NCBI GenBank assembly: GCA_963718195.1
Contig: CAVQYQ010000009.1
Span: 339,221-403,220, forward strand
From: MADRE3 sp963718195
GTDB taxonomy: Bacteria; Desulfobacterota; Desulfobulbia; Desulfobulbales; Desulfocapsaceae
Length of the DNA: 64,000 nucleotides
Direction of reading: 5' to 3'
The notes under the pieces were generated by a model that ran no database searches, was not told the DNA's origin, and saw only the letters and a list, made by a program, of their open reading frames with translations. Each line of letters starts with the position of its first letter. Positions within the stretch are counted from its first letter, which is position 1. Positions 56,296 through 64,000 of the stretch are shown piece after piece. The translations under genes were made by a program, and so were the position numbers.

Positions 56296-57141
56296 ATGAG
56301 CTCATCGACAAAAAGGAATTCCCTTCTCTGCCCAAATTGCAGGAGGCTTGTCAGCAGATCAGCATCGGAGTGTCCCGCATGTGGTTTGAAAAACCCTGGA
56401 TCGATTTGGAAAGATAATATATTCACCAGGAGTGCTGGTGGAGAACATGGCATCCTGAAACTGATCCTGACGGCAAATATTGCGATGTTTTTTCTGTCGA
56501 TATCTATTGACCTGGGCTCTACGGCTTTTTCCAGCAGTCCGTTCGCGTTTCTTTCGCCAAGTAATAACAGTCTCCTCGTGCTCGGCTCAACGGGTACGAT
56601 ACCATTGTTCCAGTTAAATCGGTGGTGGTCGCTTATCTCGGCAAGCTATCTCCATGGAAGCCTGCTGCATATCCTCTTTAATATGATTGCCCTGCACCAG
56701 CTCGGGCCTCTGATCATCAGGGAATACGATACACCCAGAATGGTTGCCATATATACCCTGAGCGGAATTGGAGGTTTTTTTATTTCGGCACTGTTCGGGG
56801 TGCGTTTTACCATCGGAGCTTCAGCTGCGGTATGCGGCCTGATCGGTGCCGCCCTCTATTACGGTAAAAGCCGTGGAGGTACATACGGTAAAACAATTTA
56901 CAGTCAGGTTGGCAGCTGGGCCGTTGGAATCTTCATATTTGGTTTCATGATTCCCGGTATCAATAACTGGGGCCATGCCGGAGGTATGCTTTCTGGAGCA
57001 CTTGCCGGTTATCTTCTCGGTTACAAAGAGCGGTCACGCTTAAATATAAGCCACAGAATTCTGAGCACACTGTGCATTGTCTGCACCGCTCTTGCACTGA
57101 TCTGGTCTTTAGTAAATGGTGTGTTTTTCGCCCTCTCGTGA
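56296..57141 (+). CDS. rhomboid intramembrane protease with N-terminal zinc ribbon
   Basis: 281 residues. A four-Cys ribbon (C12, C15, C26, C29) precedes six spans of the GlpG type. The catalytic dyad is Ser176 in IGASAAVCGLIG and His227 in NWGHAGGM. The zinc ribbon is a cytosolic addition of unknown role. It cleaves other membrane proteins within the membrane. No ribosome site of note. Confidence 0.85.
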   Translation: MSSSTKRNSLLCPNCRRLVSRSASECPACGLKNPGSIWKDNIFTRSAGGEHGILKLILTANIAMFFLSISIDLGSTAFSSSPFAFLSPSNNSLLVLGSTGTIPLFQLNRWWSLISASYLHGSLLHILFNMIALHQLGPLIIREYDTPRMVAIYTLSGIGGFFISALFGVRFTIGASAAVCGLIGAALYYGKSRGGTYGKTIYSQVGSWAVGIFIFGFMIPGINNWGHAGGMLSGALAGYLLGYKERSRLNISHRILSTLCIVCTALALIWSLVNGVFFALS

Positions 57142-57817
57142 CGGCGCCGGCAATCCGGGAAAAAACGATGAGAATGATCTCACAGGTGGTGTACATGAAT
57201 AATCCGGATATCAGGTCAGACTTCCTTTAATTGTAGAAAAAGTAGATTTATCCACAACCCGATTGTATTGAAAATTCGATCCAAAAAGATACCATTCGAT
57301 GGATTAAATGGTTGTAGGTTGAGCCTTTTGCAAAATGATGATTTTCGTTCAGCGTCAAGGCATGCGAAAAATTTTTACCGCAGGCATATAATTGATATTC
57401 CGAGGATAAAAATTTAAGCATAACGCAGAGGTTGAGCGAAAAGGGCGTTTTGCAAGTGGCTCGGTTAAATGTGAATAAGCCTGAATATATCTCATTAAAA
57501 CAAAAATCCACGCAAATACCAGCCCAACCTGACTATCAATGGCGAGACTAAAGTAAAGTATACAGCCTCCATAAAAAGGCACAGGCACCGTCTTGAACTG
57601 CTATCCGAAGATGCACAGAAATAGTCCTAAATTACAACCTTTCTGAAGTGGGTTACCTTGCCATTTCTAGCCTCTACCAACGCGGTAATAGATATCCCAG
57701 TAGGACCATAGGAAAGATATTAACAAATCATTATCTAATTTTACGAACTGGGTGAAATTTGGTATTTTGTAAATGAATATATGAGTAAAAGCTGTATCAA
57801 CCTTATGGGGGAGGACT
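57142..57817. other. gene-less region with dispersed repeat copy 2
   Basis: About 680 bp without a credible gene, between the rhomboid and the molybdenum hydroxylase genes. It contains the repeat at 57321-57462 and probably the promoter of the hydroxylase operon near its 3' end. Confidence 0.45.
57321..57462. repeat. dispersed ~140-bp repeat, copy 2
   Basis: Matches 1731-1870 at about 90 % by hand alignment. Left end GAGCC TTTTGCAAAA, right end GCAAGTGGCTC; the ends are imperfect inverted repeats of GAGCC-NN-TTGCAAAA. No coding function. See copy 1. Confidence 0.75.
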
Positions 57818-58270
57818 ATGATTACATTACATGTCAATAAAAAGAAACATCAGGTCAATGTTGCTCCTGACACTCCGCTGCTTTGGGTGCTGCGGGATAA
57901 TCTTTCCATAACCAGCGTGAAGTACTCCTGCGGAATCGCTGTATGTGGCGTGTGTACCGTACTGATTGACAATGAGGCAGTTCGGTCCTGTTCAATCAGT
58001 GTTGAAGAGGTTGGTGAGAGTGAGATCGTGACCGTTGAGGGGCTTGCCGATGACCATCCGGTTAAGGTTGCCTGGATTGAAAAACAGGCACCACAATGCG
58101 GGTATTGTCAACCGGGGATGATGCTCCATGCAACAGCTTTTCTTAACGAAAACCCAAGCCCTACCGATGATGAAATTAACTCCGGGATGGATGATATGTT
58201 GTGTCGTTGCGGCTCGCATCAGCGGGTAAAGGCAGCCGTGCAAATGGCTTCCCAGATAATGAAAAAATAA
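57818..58270 (+). CDS. [2Fe-2S] small subunit of a molybdenum hydroxylase (IorA-like)
   Basis: 150 residues. The plant-ferredoxin-type cluster is YSCGIAVCGVCTV with the later Cys of VRSCS; the second cluster is QCGYCQPGM and CRCGSHQR. It fits the small subunit of isoquinoline 1-oxidoreductase/aldehyde oxidase types, passing electrons from Mo to an acceptor. It is 11 bp from the large subunit, same operon. Confidence 0.88.
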   Translation: MITLHVNKKKHQVNVAPDTPLLWVLRDNLSITSVKYSCGIAVCGVCTVLIDNEAVRSCSISVEEVGESEIVTVEGLADDHPVKVAWIEKQAPQCGYCQPGMMLHATAFLNENPSPTDDEINSGMDDMLCRCGSHQRVKAAVQMASQIMKK

Positions 58271-58281
58271 GAGGTGCTGAT

Positions 58282-60432
58282 ATGAATAACAAAGGTATGA
58301 GCCGCCGTGACTTCATAAAAAGCAGCAGCCTCGTCATTGCTGGCTCTGCTGCGATTGGTAACCTGTCTCTTTTAAACGTCTCAACAGGTGTGGCAGCAAC
58401 TGGAGAAAATTTTAAACCCCATGCCTTTCTTGAGATTGGTGAAGATGAAACGATCATCGTCTGGGTTGGTCAAACCAACCTCGGCCAGGGAACCCATACC
58501 GGTATCCCGATGATTATTGCAGAGGAACTGGAAGCTGACTGGAAAAACGTCCAGGTAAAAATGGCCCTGGCTGCAGACCCTTTCAAGCATCCCGTCTATA
58601 AATTTCAATTCACGGGTGGCAGTACATCGATTTATCCGCGCTGGGACATGTACCGCACAGTGGGGGCAGCGGCAAAGGAGATGCTCATAAAAGCTGCCGC
58701 CGATAGTTGGCAGGTTGCTCCAGAAAAATGCAAGGCAGATGTGGGGAAGGTGATCCACCCGGATGGTCGCAGTCTGTCATATGGTAAACTTGTAGCTCTC
58801 GCGCAAAAACAGCCAGCCCCTGAAAAGCCGGCGTTGAAAGACGCAAAAGATTATAAGATTATCGGTACCTATCGAGACCGATTCGATGTCCCCGCCAAGG
58901 TATCAGGGGAAGCCAGGTTCGGGATCGACATGCAGCTTCCAGGGATGTGTATCGCAACGGTTGTAAGGGCACCCGTCATTGGTGCAAAGCCACTTTCCTT
59001 TGATGAAAAAGCAGCAATGGAGATACCAGGCGTCATAAAGGTTGTCCAGCTCGAGGATAAGGTGGCGGTATGCGCAGAAAATACCTATGCGGCCCTGCAG
59101 GGCCGAGAGAAGCTAGGCATCAAATGGTCCGAGGGCACTATGCCGGACCTGGATTATGGAAAACTCTACCAGATATTAGAAGAAAATCTGGAAAACAACT
59201 GCAAAGAAGTCCGTAAAGAAGGGAACGTCGAAGAGGCTCTGGAAAATGCGGATACAACCTTTGAGATGACCTACAGGTTCCCGTATCTTTCCCATGCCGC
59301 GCTTGAACCAATTAACAGTACAGCCCATGTAGAAGAAGACAGATGCAGGATCTGGGCTCCGACTCAAGGCCAGAGTTTTGCGGAAATGGCGGCCATGAAA
59401 GTAACGGGGCTGCCGCAGGAAAAGATAGAGATTGCCACCACCTGGGCAGGGGGCGGTTTTGGCGGTAAGTCGTTTCCGGATTCAGCGGTTGACGCCATGC
59501 TTCTCTCTAAGATCGTAAAGCGACCGGTGAAGGTTATGTGGACTCGTGAGGACGACTTTATCGCCGATTCCTTTCGGCCGGGCAGCTTACACAAGTTAAG
59601 GGCAGGCATAGATAAAAATGGCAAACCGGTTGCCTGGGCCCATAAAACCGCCTGTGATGCGGCCATGGCAGCAATGAGGCCTGAAATATATGAAACAGGG
59701 CTTGATCACACCTCCACGCAAGGGGTAGATGATAACGTCTACGCTTTTGAGAATATACTCTTTGAGTATGCCCTCACAAAACTACCGATAAGGGTCGGAT
59801 TCTGGAGATCTGTCGGCTATACTTTCAATACCTATATAACCGAGACACTCATCGATGAACTGGGCTTTGCAGCCAAGAAAGATCCCGTTGCATATCGTCT
59901 TGACCTCATCGAAAAAGATTCACGACCATATGATGCCTTGAAGCTGCTGGCTGATAAAACTAAATGGGATGGTAACGCTCCAGAAGGAAGAGCCAGGGGG
60001 GTTGCCCTTGCACAGTGCTTTGGCAGCGCTGTTGCCTGCATGGCAGAAGTCTCGGTGGACAGGAAGTCGGGCAAAGTCACTGTGCACAGGATGGTATATG
60101 CTGTGGACTGTGGACCAGCTGTATATCCTGATCAGATCAAGGCTCAGATGGAAGGCGCCTCGGTGATGGGCACAAGTGTGGCCTTTTATGAAAAAGTAGG
60201 GCTGGCGAACGGGGGGGTTACAACCACTAATTTTGATGAATACCAGCTCCTGACCATGTCTGAAGTTCCGGATGTGGAGGTCCATATTGCCAGGAGCAGA
60301 CACAAAATTGGAGGTGTTGGAGAGCCTGGTGTTCCTCCCGTTGCCCCTGCCATTGCCAACGCAATCTTCGCAGCCACAGGCGTTAGAATACGAGAGCTGC
60401 CCATCAATGTTGATCTGCTCAAGGAGAGCTGA
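58282..60432 (+). CDS. molybdopterin-binding large subunit (IorB-like), Tat-exported
   Basis: 716 residues from ATG 58282 (GAGGTG upstream). N-terminal Tat signal (SRRDFIKSSSLVIAG). The body has the two-domain xanthine-dehydrogenase family pattern with GQTNLGQGTHTG, GGGFGGKSF and the catalytic Glu in GVGEPG (E681). It lacks the FAD subunit and has no separate cytochrome. It hydroxylates an aromatic N-heterocycle or aldehyde; the exported location fits the isoquinoline type. Followed by XdhC and MocA. Confidence 0.87.
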   Translation: MNNKGMSRRDFIKSSSLVIAGSAAIGNLSLLNVSTGVAATGENFKPHAFLEIGEDETIIVWVGQTNLGQGTHTGIPMIIAEELEADWKNVQVKMALAADPFKHPVYKFQFTGGSTSIYPRWDMYRTVGAAAKEMLIKAAADSWQVAPEKCKADVGKVIHPDGRSLSYGKLVALAQKQPAPEKPALKDAKDYKIIGTYRDRFDVPAKVSGEARFGIDMQLPGMCIATVVRAPVIGAKPLSFDEKAAMEIPGVIKVVQLEDKVAVCAENTYAALQGREKLGIKWSEGTMPDLDYGKLYQILEENLENNCKEVRKEGNVEEALENADTTFEMTYRFPYLSHAALEPINSTAHVEEDRCRIWAPTQGQSFAEMAAMKVTGLPQEKIEIATTWAGGGFGGKSFPDSAVDAMLLSKIVKRPVKVMWTREDDFIADSFRPGSLHKLRAGIDKNGKPVAWAHKTACDAAMAAMRPEIYETGLDHTSTQGVDDNVYAFENILFEYALTKLPIRVGFWRSVGYTFNTYITETLIDELGFAAKKDPVAYRLDLIEKDSRPYDALKLLADKTKWDGNAPEGRARGVALAQCFGSAVACMAEVSVDRKSGKVTVHRMVYAVDCGPAVYPDQIKAQMEGASVMGTSVAFYEKVGLANGGVTTTNFDEYQLLTMSEVPDVEVHIARSRHKIGGVGEPGVPPVAPAIANAIFAATGVRIRELPINVDLLKES

Positions 60433-60477
60433 TGTAGGTAACAGCTCTGCCCGGTGGTGATGATTTAGATCATCAAT

Positions 60478-60516
60478 CAGCCTGCATTTCTGCTTATATA
60501 CAAGGGATGCAGGCTG
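60478..60516 (+). terminator. terminator-like hairpin between the large subunit and xdhC
   Basis: The arms CAGCCTGCAT and ATGCAGGCTG enclose a 19-base loop, starting 46 bp after the large-subunit stop, with a short T-rich end. It could attenuate transcription into the maturation genes. Confidence 0.5.
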
Positions 60517-60545
60517 GTATCGTGTTTTAATGAAGGGAACCATAC

Positions 60546-61538
60546 ATGTGTAATGAACTTTTGGCGATATATCAGGCAATCAGAGAGAAAAAGTCAGTAG
60601 TTGTTGCCACAATTATCAGTAGTCGCGGCTCAACTCCCAGAACTTCCGGAACTCGGATGCTTGTTCACGAGAGCGGTGAGATTTCGGGCACGATTGGAGG
60701 CGGAGCCATCGAGGGCGATGCAATTCGACAGGCGAAAGAAATCTTTAAAACAGGTAAGAGTCAAATAACTACGTATGATCTCCACCCATCCAACAGTAAG
60801 GATATGGACCTTATTTGTGGTGGGAGTATGGACGTGCTGGCTGAGCATATTAAACCGGAGCCCGCTAGCGTGTCCTTTTATGCTGAGGTAGCAGACGCAA
60901 TAACAAGCGGGAAGAGATTTTTGCTGAGTGGCGAGATAAAAGAGGTGGGCGAAGCTGTTGAGATAGCAAGAGAAATAGTGGCGCTTGATAAGATGGATCT
61001 CAGCTCAAGAGAGATGAGCGTTGAAAAAACTGGTGATGCATATCTTATTTTTGAGCCGGTTTTTGCCAAGCAGAGGGTGTTTATAATCGGGGGGGGACAT
61101 ATCTCAAAAGAACTATCCACTCTCACCAGCAGGATCGATTTTACCACACTCATCTTTGACGATAGAGAAGAGTTCGCCAACATCTCCCGGTTTCCCCAGG
61201 CTGATGCTATCCATGTCTGCAAAGAGTACGACAATATTTTCGAACCATTTCGAATAGATGAAAATTGCTACATTATCATCGTCACGCGCGGCCATCATTT
61301 TGATAAAAAGGTACTGTCGCAGGCGCTAAAGACAGGGGCGGGCTATCTCGGGATGATTGGGAGCCGTAAAAAGCGTAAATCTATTTATGACGCTTTGATA
61401 CGTGAGGGGGTCCCAGCCAACGCACTTGAAGATGTTCATTGCCCCATTGGTCTTGCTATTGGAGCACAGACGCCTGCTGAGATCGCTGTTTCCATTGTTG
61501 CAGAATTGATCCAATATCGGGGGCAGGGGAGTGGTTGA
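60546..61538 (+). CDS. XdhC/CoxI-family molybdenum hydroxylase maturation factor
   Basis: 330 residues. N-terminal XdhC_CoxI domain (VVVATIISSRGSTPRTSGTR; IGGGAIEGDAI) and a C-terminal Rossmann domain (RVFIIGGGHISKEL; GYLGMIGSRKKRKS; PIGLAIGAQTPAEIAVSI). XdhC proteins bind and sulfurate the Mo cofactor before insertion into the hydroxylase. Overlaps mocA by eight bases, so it is coupled to it. Confidence 0.88.
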   Translation: MCNELLAIYQAIREKKSVVVATIISSRGSTPRTSGTRMLVHESGEISGTIGGGAIEGDAIRQAKEIFKTGKSQITTYDLHPSNSKDMDLICGGSMDVLAEHIKPEPASVSFYAEVADAITSGKRFLLSGEIKEVGEAVEIAREIVALDKMDLSSREMSVEKTGDAYLIFEPVFAKQRVFIIGGGHISKELSTLTSRIDFTTLIFDDREEFANISRFPQADAIHVCKEYDNIFEPFRIDENCYIIIVTRGHHFDKKVLSQALKTGAGYLGMIGSRKKRKSIYDALIREGVPANALEDVHCPIGLAIGAQTPAEIAVSIVAELIQYRGQGSG

Positions 61539-62157
61539 AGCTGGACAGGTTTGCGCCATTATCCTGGCAGCTGGCCTGTCTTCACGTATGGGCAGCTTTA
61601 AGCCTTTGTACCACCTGGGTGGCAAGACACTTCTTGAACATACGGTTCAACTGTACAAACAAAATGGAGTAGCGGAGATTCTCGTGGTTGTGGGGCACCG
61701 TGCCGAAGAGATCAAAAAAGAGGCGATCGACTATTCATGTCGTTTCGTTGATAATGGCAGCTATCAGGATGGTATGTTCTCTTCAATTCAAGTGGGAGTG
61801 AGCTCCCTTCCGCAGGACTGCCAGGCTTTCTTCCTTCATCCCGTAGACATCCCTTTGGTGCAGCGGAAAACTATAGGTTTGCTTCTGAAAGCTCTAAAAG
61901 AAGATGATACAACCTTGATACATTACCCGCAGTACCGTTCAAAAAAAGGGCACCCCCCTCTTATCAGCATTAGTTTAAGAGACCAGATCCTAGAGTATGA
62001 TGGAACAGGCGGCCTGCGCAGCCTTCTGGCAAAGCACAAAAAAGCGGCACGCCTTCATAGTGTACAAGATCCGTACATACTCATTGATGCAGACGTTCCC
62101 GATGATCTTAGCTTTTTGAACAGTAATTTCTGCAAGAATCAACCAAAATCAACATAA
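61531..62157 (+). CDS. molybdenum cofactor nucleotidyltransferase (MocA-like)
   Basis: 208 residues from GTG 61531. The nucleotide-binding signature is ILAAGLSSRMGSFKPL, with VVVGHRAEEI and HPVDIPLV. MocA adds CMP to molybdopterin for the XdhC-dependent hydroxylase family; GTP-dependent MobA activity is the alternative. Overlaps xdhC by eight bases. Confidence 0.82.
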   Translation: MVEAGQVCAIILAAGLSSRMGSFKPLYHLGGKTLLEHTVQLYKQNGVAEILVVVGHRAEEIKKEAIDYSCRFVDNGSYQDGMFSSIQVGVSSLPQDCQAFFLHPVDIPLVQRKTIGLLLKALKEDDTTLIHYPQYRSKKGHPPLISISLRDQILEYDGTGGLRSLLAKHKKAARLHSVQDPYILIDADVPDDLSFLNSNFCKNQPKST

Positions 62158-62540
62158 GCTAAACTGCATAATTGATTATTAACACTGCCACATCGAAGCT
62201 CTGATTATCCTACCAGTACCTCTACTTGACCTTCATCGAACAGGTTTATCAATAGTTGTGGTTAGTTCTCTTTCCTTGCCTATCGAATTATTACCTGCAC
62301 AGGAATCAGCTACAGGGTCAAGCGAAATGTCCAGCATAAGATTTGAAGGAGGAATATTGACGATTTTTTTATACAATTGCGGATAGGAAAGTGATTTTTC
62401 GCATTGTCATATCAAATAAAGAGATGATAGATTAGTTGTCAGAAAAAAGTGGGTATTACGTTAAATCCTCCCCAAAAGCGATTGTCGTATTTTATCTGTT
62501 ATGCAGGGAAGCTATCTAATTTCAAAGATGAAAAACTAAT
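62158..62540. other. intergenic region, about 380 bp
   Basis: No gene found. AT-rich towards the next gene, and no strong hairpin was seen. Confidence 0.4.
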
Positions 62541-63002
62541 ATGCGTCCATTTGTAGTTCATATTTTAATTCTTACCTCTCTAATAGCTTTGGGAGTCGCT
62601 ATTTTTACAATGGAGGCGCTAACTCCAAACAGTGGGGGGCTGATTATAAAATTTACTTTTACCAAGTTGTATTGGCTTGCATTTATTGGCTATTCAATAG
62701 TTTCAACGTTTATCGTTCTGTCGATCGGTATTTTTTATAAAATAAAAAAAGAAATCCTTACCAAAAAAGCAGTCATTCTAAGTCACGTTGTCCCGATAGG
62801 TCTGTTGTGGATTTTTATCAGTCTCGGTTTTCATGATTTGATAGAGGATGCATGGAACAACATGGGTACAGAGCTAAAATATAGTTCGGAACAGGCCGAG
62901 ATTGAACAAGCCGAAAATAAAAGCCCCCCAATTCCCCCCGCGCCCTCAAAACAAATTTTGAAATATGATTCTTCGGGGACACCTGTTGAACCAGATAAGT
63001 AG
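62541..63002 (+). CDS. small membrane protein of unknown function
   Basis: 153 residues with three likely spans (about 6-26, 39-65, 76-95) and a hydrophilic, Pro-rich C-terminus (NKSPPIPPAPSKQ). AT-rich and without a clear ribosome site. No family recognised. Confidence 0.5.
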   Translation: MRPFVVHILILTSLIALGVAIFTMEALTPNSGGLIIKFTFTKLYWLAFIGYSIVSTFIVLSIGIFYKIKKEILTKKAVILSHVVPIGLLWIFISLGFHDLIEDAWNNMGTELKYSSEQAEIEQAENKSPPIPPAPSKQILKYDSSGTPVEPDK

Positions 63003-63303
63003 ACAGCAGAGAAATCTTACATTCCTCAGAAACATAGACTAGGGCGTTACTTGAATTTGTACATGCCAAGTTTATTGAACGATTGTACTGCACTGGCCAA
63101 GATGATTACCAGCGTTCAGGGCGAAAAAGGAAGAATCATATTTTTACCTGGCCATTGTATTGTTGCCTTTATTAGTTAGAAAAAATTGTTATTCTTAATG
63201 ATGACATTTAGATAACACAATGTCCTATTTAATTTATCTGGTTCATGTAAACCGATCAATACGGTTTGATTTTTTCAATTTATTTGAGAGTACGAACCTG
63301 GAG

Positions 63304-63714
63304 ATGAAGACAAGAGAGTTTAGAGTACACGACAACCGCCTGCTTTTTAAATGTCCTCTGTGTGGCAAAAGAAGAAACTACACCCTTCTCAATGTTAGAA
63401 GAAAGACAATAAGATGTGATGGTTGCGGCGAAAAGACTAAATGTCTGTTTAACCGCAGACCAGAGTTCAGAGAAAGTCAAAGTGGATTGCTCATGCTTAA
63501 AACGAGGGATGGTGATGAAATAACAGTCATGATGCGTGATATATCCTCTGGGGGAATCGGGTTTGAAGTACAGAAGGGTAAAGATCTGCGCTTAATAAGA
63601 AAGGGACAAGAGATAACACTTACATCCGACTGGAATCCCAGAATGATCCAAAGATCTCGATTTAAAGTTCAAAATATTAATGGTTTTCGGGTTGGGGTTA
63701 TGATCAAGAGGTAA
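63304..63714 (+). CDS. PilZ protein with N-terminal zinc ribbon
   Basis: 136 residues from ATG 63304, with TGGAG immediately before it. The N-terminus is a zinc ribbon (KCPLCGKR and RCDGCGEK); the C-terminus is a PilZ domain with RRPEFR (RxxxR) and DISSGGIGF (D/NxSxxG). It is a likely c-di-GMP effector. A longer start at 63220 is open but looks non-coding. Confidence 0.75.
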   Translation: MKTREFRVHDNRLLFKCPLCGKRRNYTLLNVRRKTIRCDGCGEKTKCLFNRRPEFRESQSGLLMLKTRDGDEITVMMRDISSGGIGFEVQKGKDLRLIRKGQEITLTSDWNPRMIQRSRFKVQNINGFRVGVMIKR

Positions 63715-64000
63715 TTTGATTAAATCAAACAAAAAATTGTTCTTTTTTTGTACATCTATTCTCTGAAATAAACAAAAAAAATCTTCAGATAATATTAATG
63801 CGGAAAAGCTCAACCTACCGGTACCAATATAAAACACACTGAACCACCGAGCGCCGGCTCCACTGGTAGCCTTTGCAGCAAATCAAAAATCTCGACGAAC
63901 AACGGAGCGTCGGCCTGTGAAATGGTGTTCATCATCTTACGTGTAAAAATCTACACCCAAGCTGACATGTTTCGTTTTTGACTCTCAGCTTAATCGAACA
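63715..64000. other. intergenic window end
   Basis: No gene found in the last 286 bp; AT-rich just after the PilZ stop, then higher GC. Confidence 0.35.

Overview
The window looks like chromosomal DNA of an anaerobic or sulfate-reducing-type deltaproteobacterium (Desulfobacterota, possibly Desulfobulbales). This is inferred from gene content: a probable selenoprotein, a molybdenum storage protein with several molybdenum enzymes, an ADP-forming acyl-CoA synthetase, a thiolase/DUF35 pair, a GlpSTPQUV-type glycerol ABC transporter and several PilZ proteins. No rRNA, tRNA, CRISPR array, prophage or intact insertion sequence was seen. Most of the window has a mid-range GC content. About 40.95-45.0 kb and the last 1.5 kb are clearly more AT-rich.

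Layout. 0-3.7 kb: small genes (CBM48-like glycogen-binding protein, PilZ, HAD phosphatase, DDAH-like amidinohydrolase). 3.9-8.4 kb: a catabolic cluster (thiolase-like protein lacking the usual Cys, its DUF35 partner, isovaleryl-CoA dehydrogenase) and an exported dienelactone hydrolase. 8.6-13.6 kb: a 1059-residue membrane protein of unknown function and small unknowns. 13.8-17.6 kb: a peroxiredoxin-like protein with an in-frame TGA at its redox Cys (probable selenoprotein, with a SECIS-like hairpin), a TiaS-like protein, molybdenum storage protein and a SYLF lipoprotein-like protein. 17.7-28.9 kb, mostly minus strand: ADP-forming acyl-CoA synthetase, PilZ, a giant STAND/BTAD regulator, aminotransferase, SerB, a periplasmic molybdopterin protein and an HDAC-family deacetylase. 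29.4-32.2 kb: a MepK/LdtD-like peptidoglycan pair. 32.3-37.7 kb: an OmpR/histidine kinase pair divergent from a VWA-PspA-membrane protein operon, probably an envelope-stress module. 37.8-47.6 kb: unknowns, a dockerin-like secreted protein, the AT-rich accessory stretch (oxidoreductase, GNAT, LtaS-like sulfatase, frameshifted NTF2-like gene) and a lytic transglycosylase. 47.9-54.8 kb: glycerol ABC uptake operon with its own DeoR/GlpR-type repressor and a candidate operator. 55.3-57.1 kb: methyltransferase and Zn-ribbon rhomboid protease. 57.8-62.2 kb: an Isoquinoline-oxidoreductase-type molybdenum hydroxylase with XdhC and MocA maturation factors. 62.5-64 kb: small membrane protein and a Zn-ribbon PilZ protein.

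Themes. Molybdenum recurs: storage (16.1 kb), a sulfite-oxidase-fold protein (27.4 kb), and a hydroxylase with its own cofactor-maturation genes (57.8-62.2 kb). Envelope maintenance recurs too (LdtD, MepK, VWA/PspA with its two-component system, lytic transglycosylase, LtaS-like protein). 

Cautions. Three genes (17028, 24281 minus, 45027) show a one-base frameshift just inside the N-terminus. Two of these lie in short homopolymers, so they may be sequencing or assembly errors or real recent lesions. The strongest novelty candidate is the UxxC peroxiredoxin-like selenoprotein at 13771-14307. Other items worth a look are the Cys-less thiolase, the uncharacterised 1059-residue protein, a perfect 17-bp palindrome inside pspA, a 20-bp perfect hairpin at 24476-24526 and a ~140-bp dispersed element with inverted ends.
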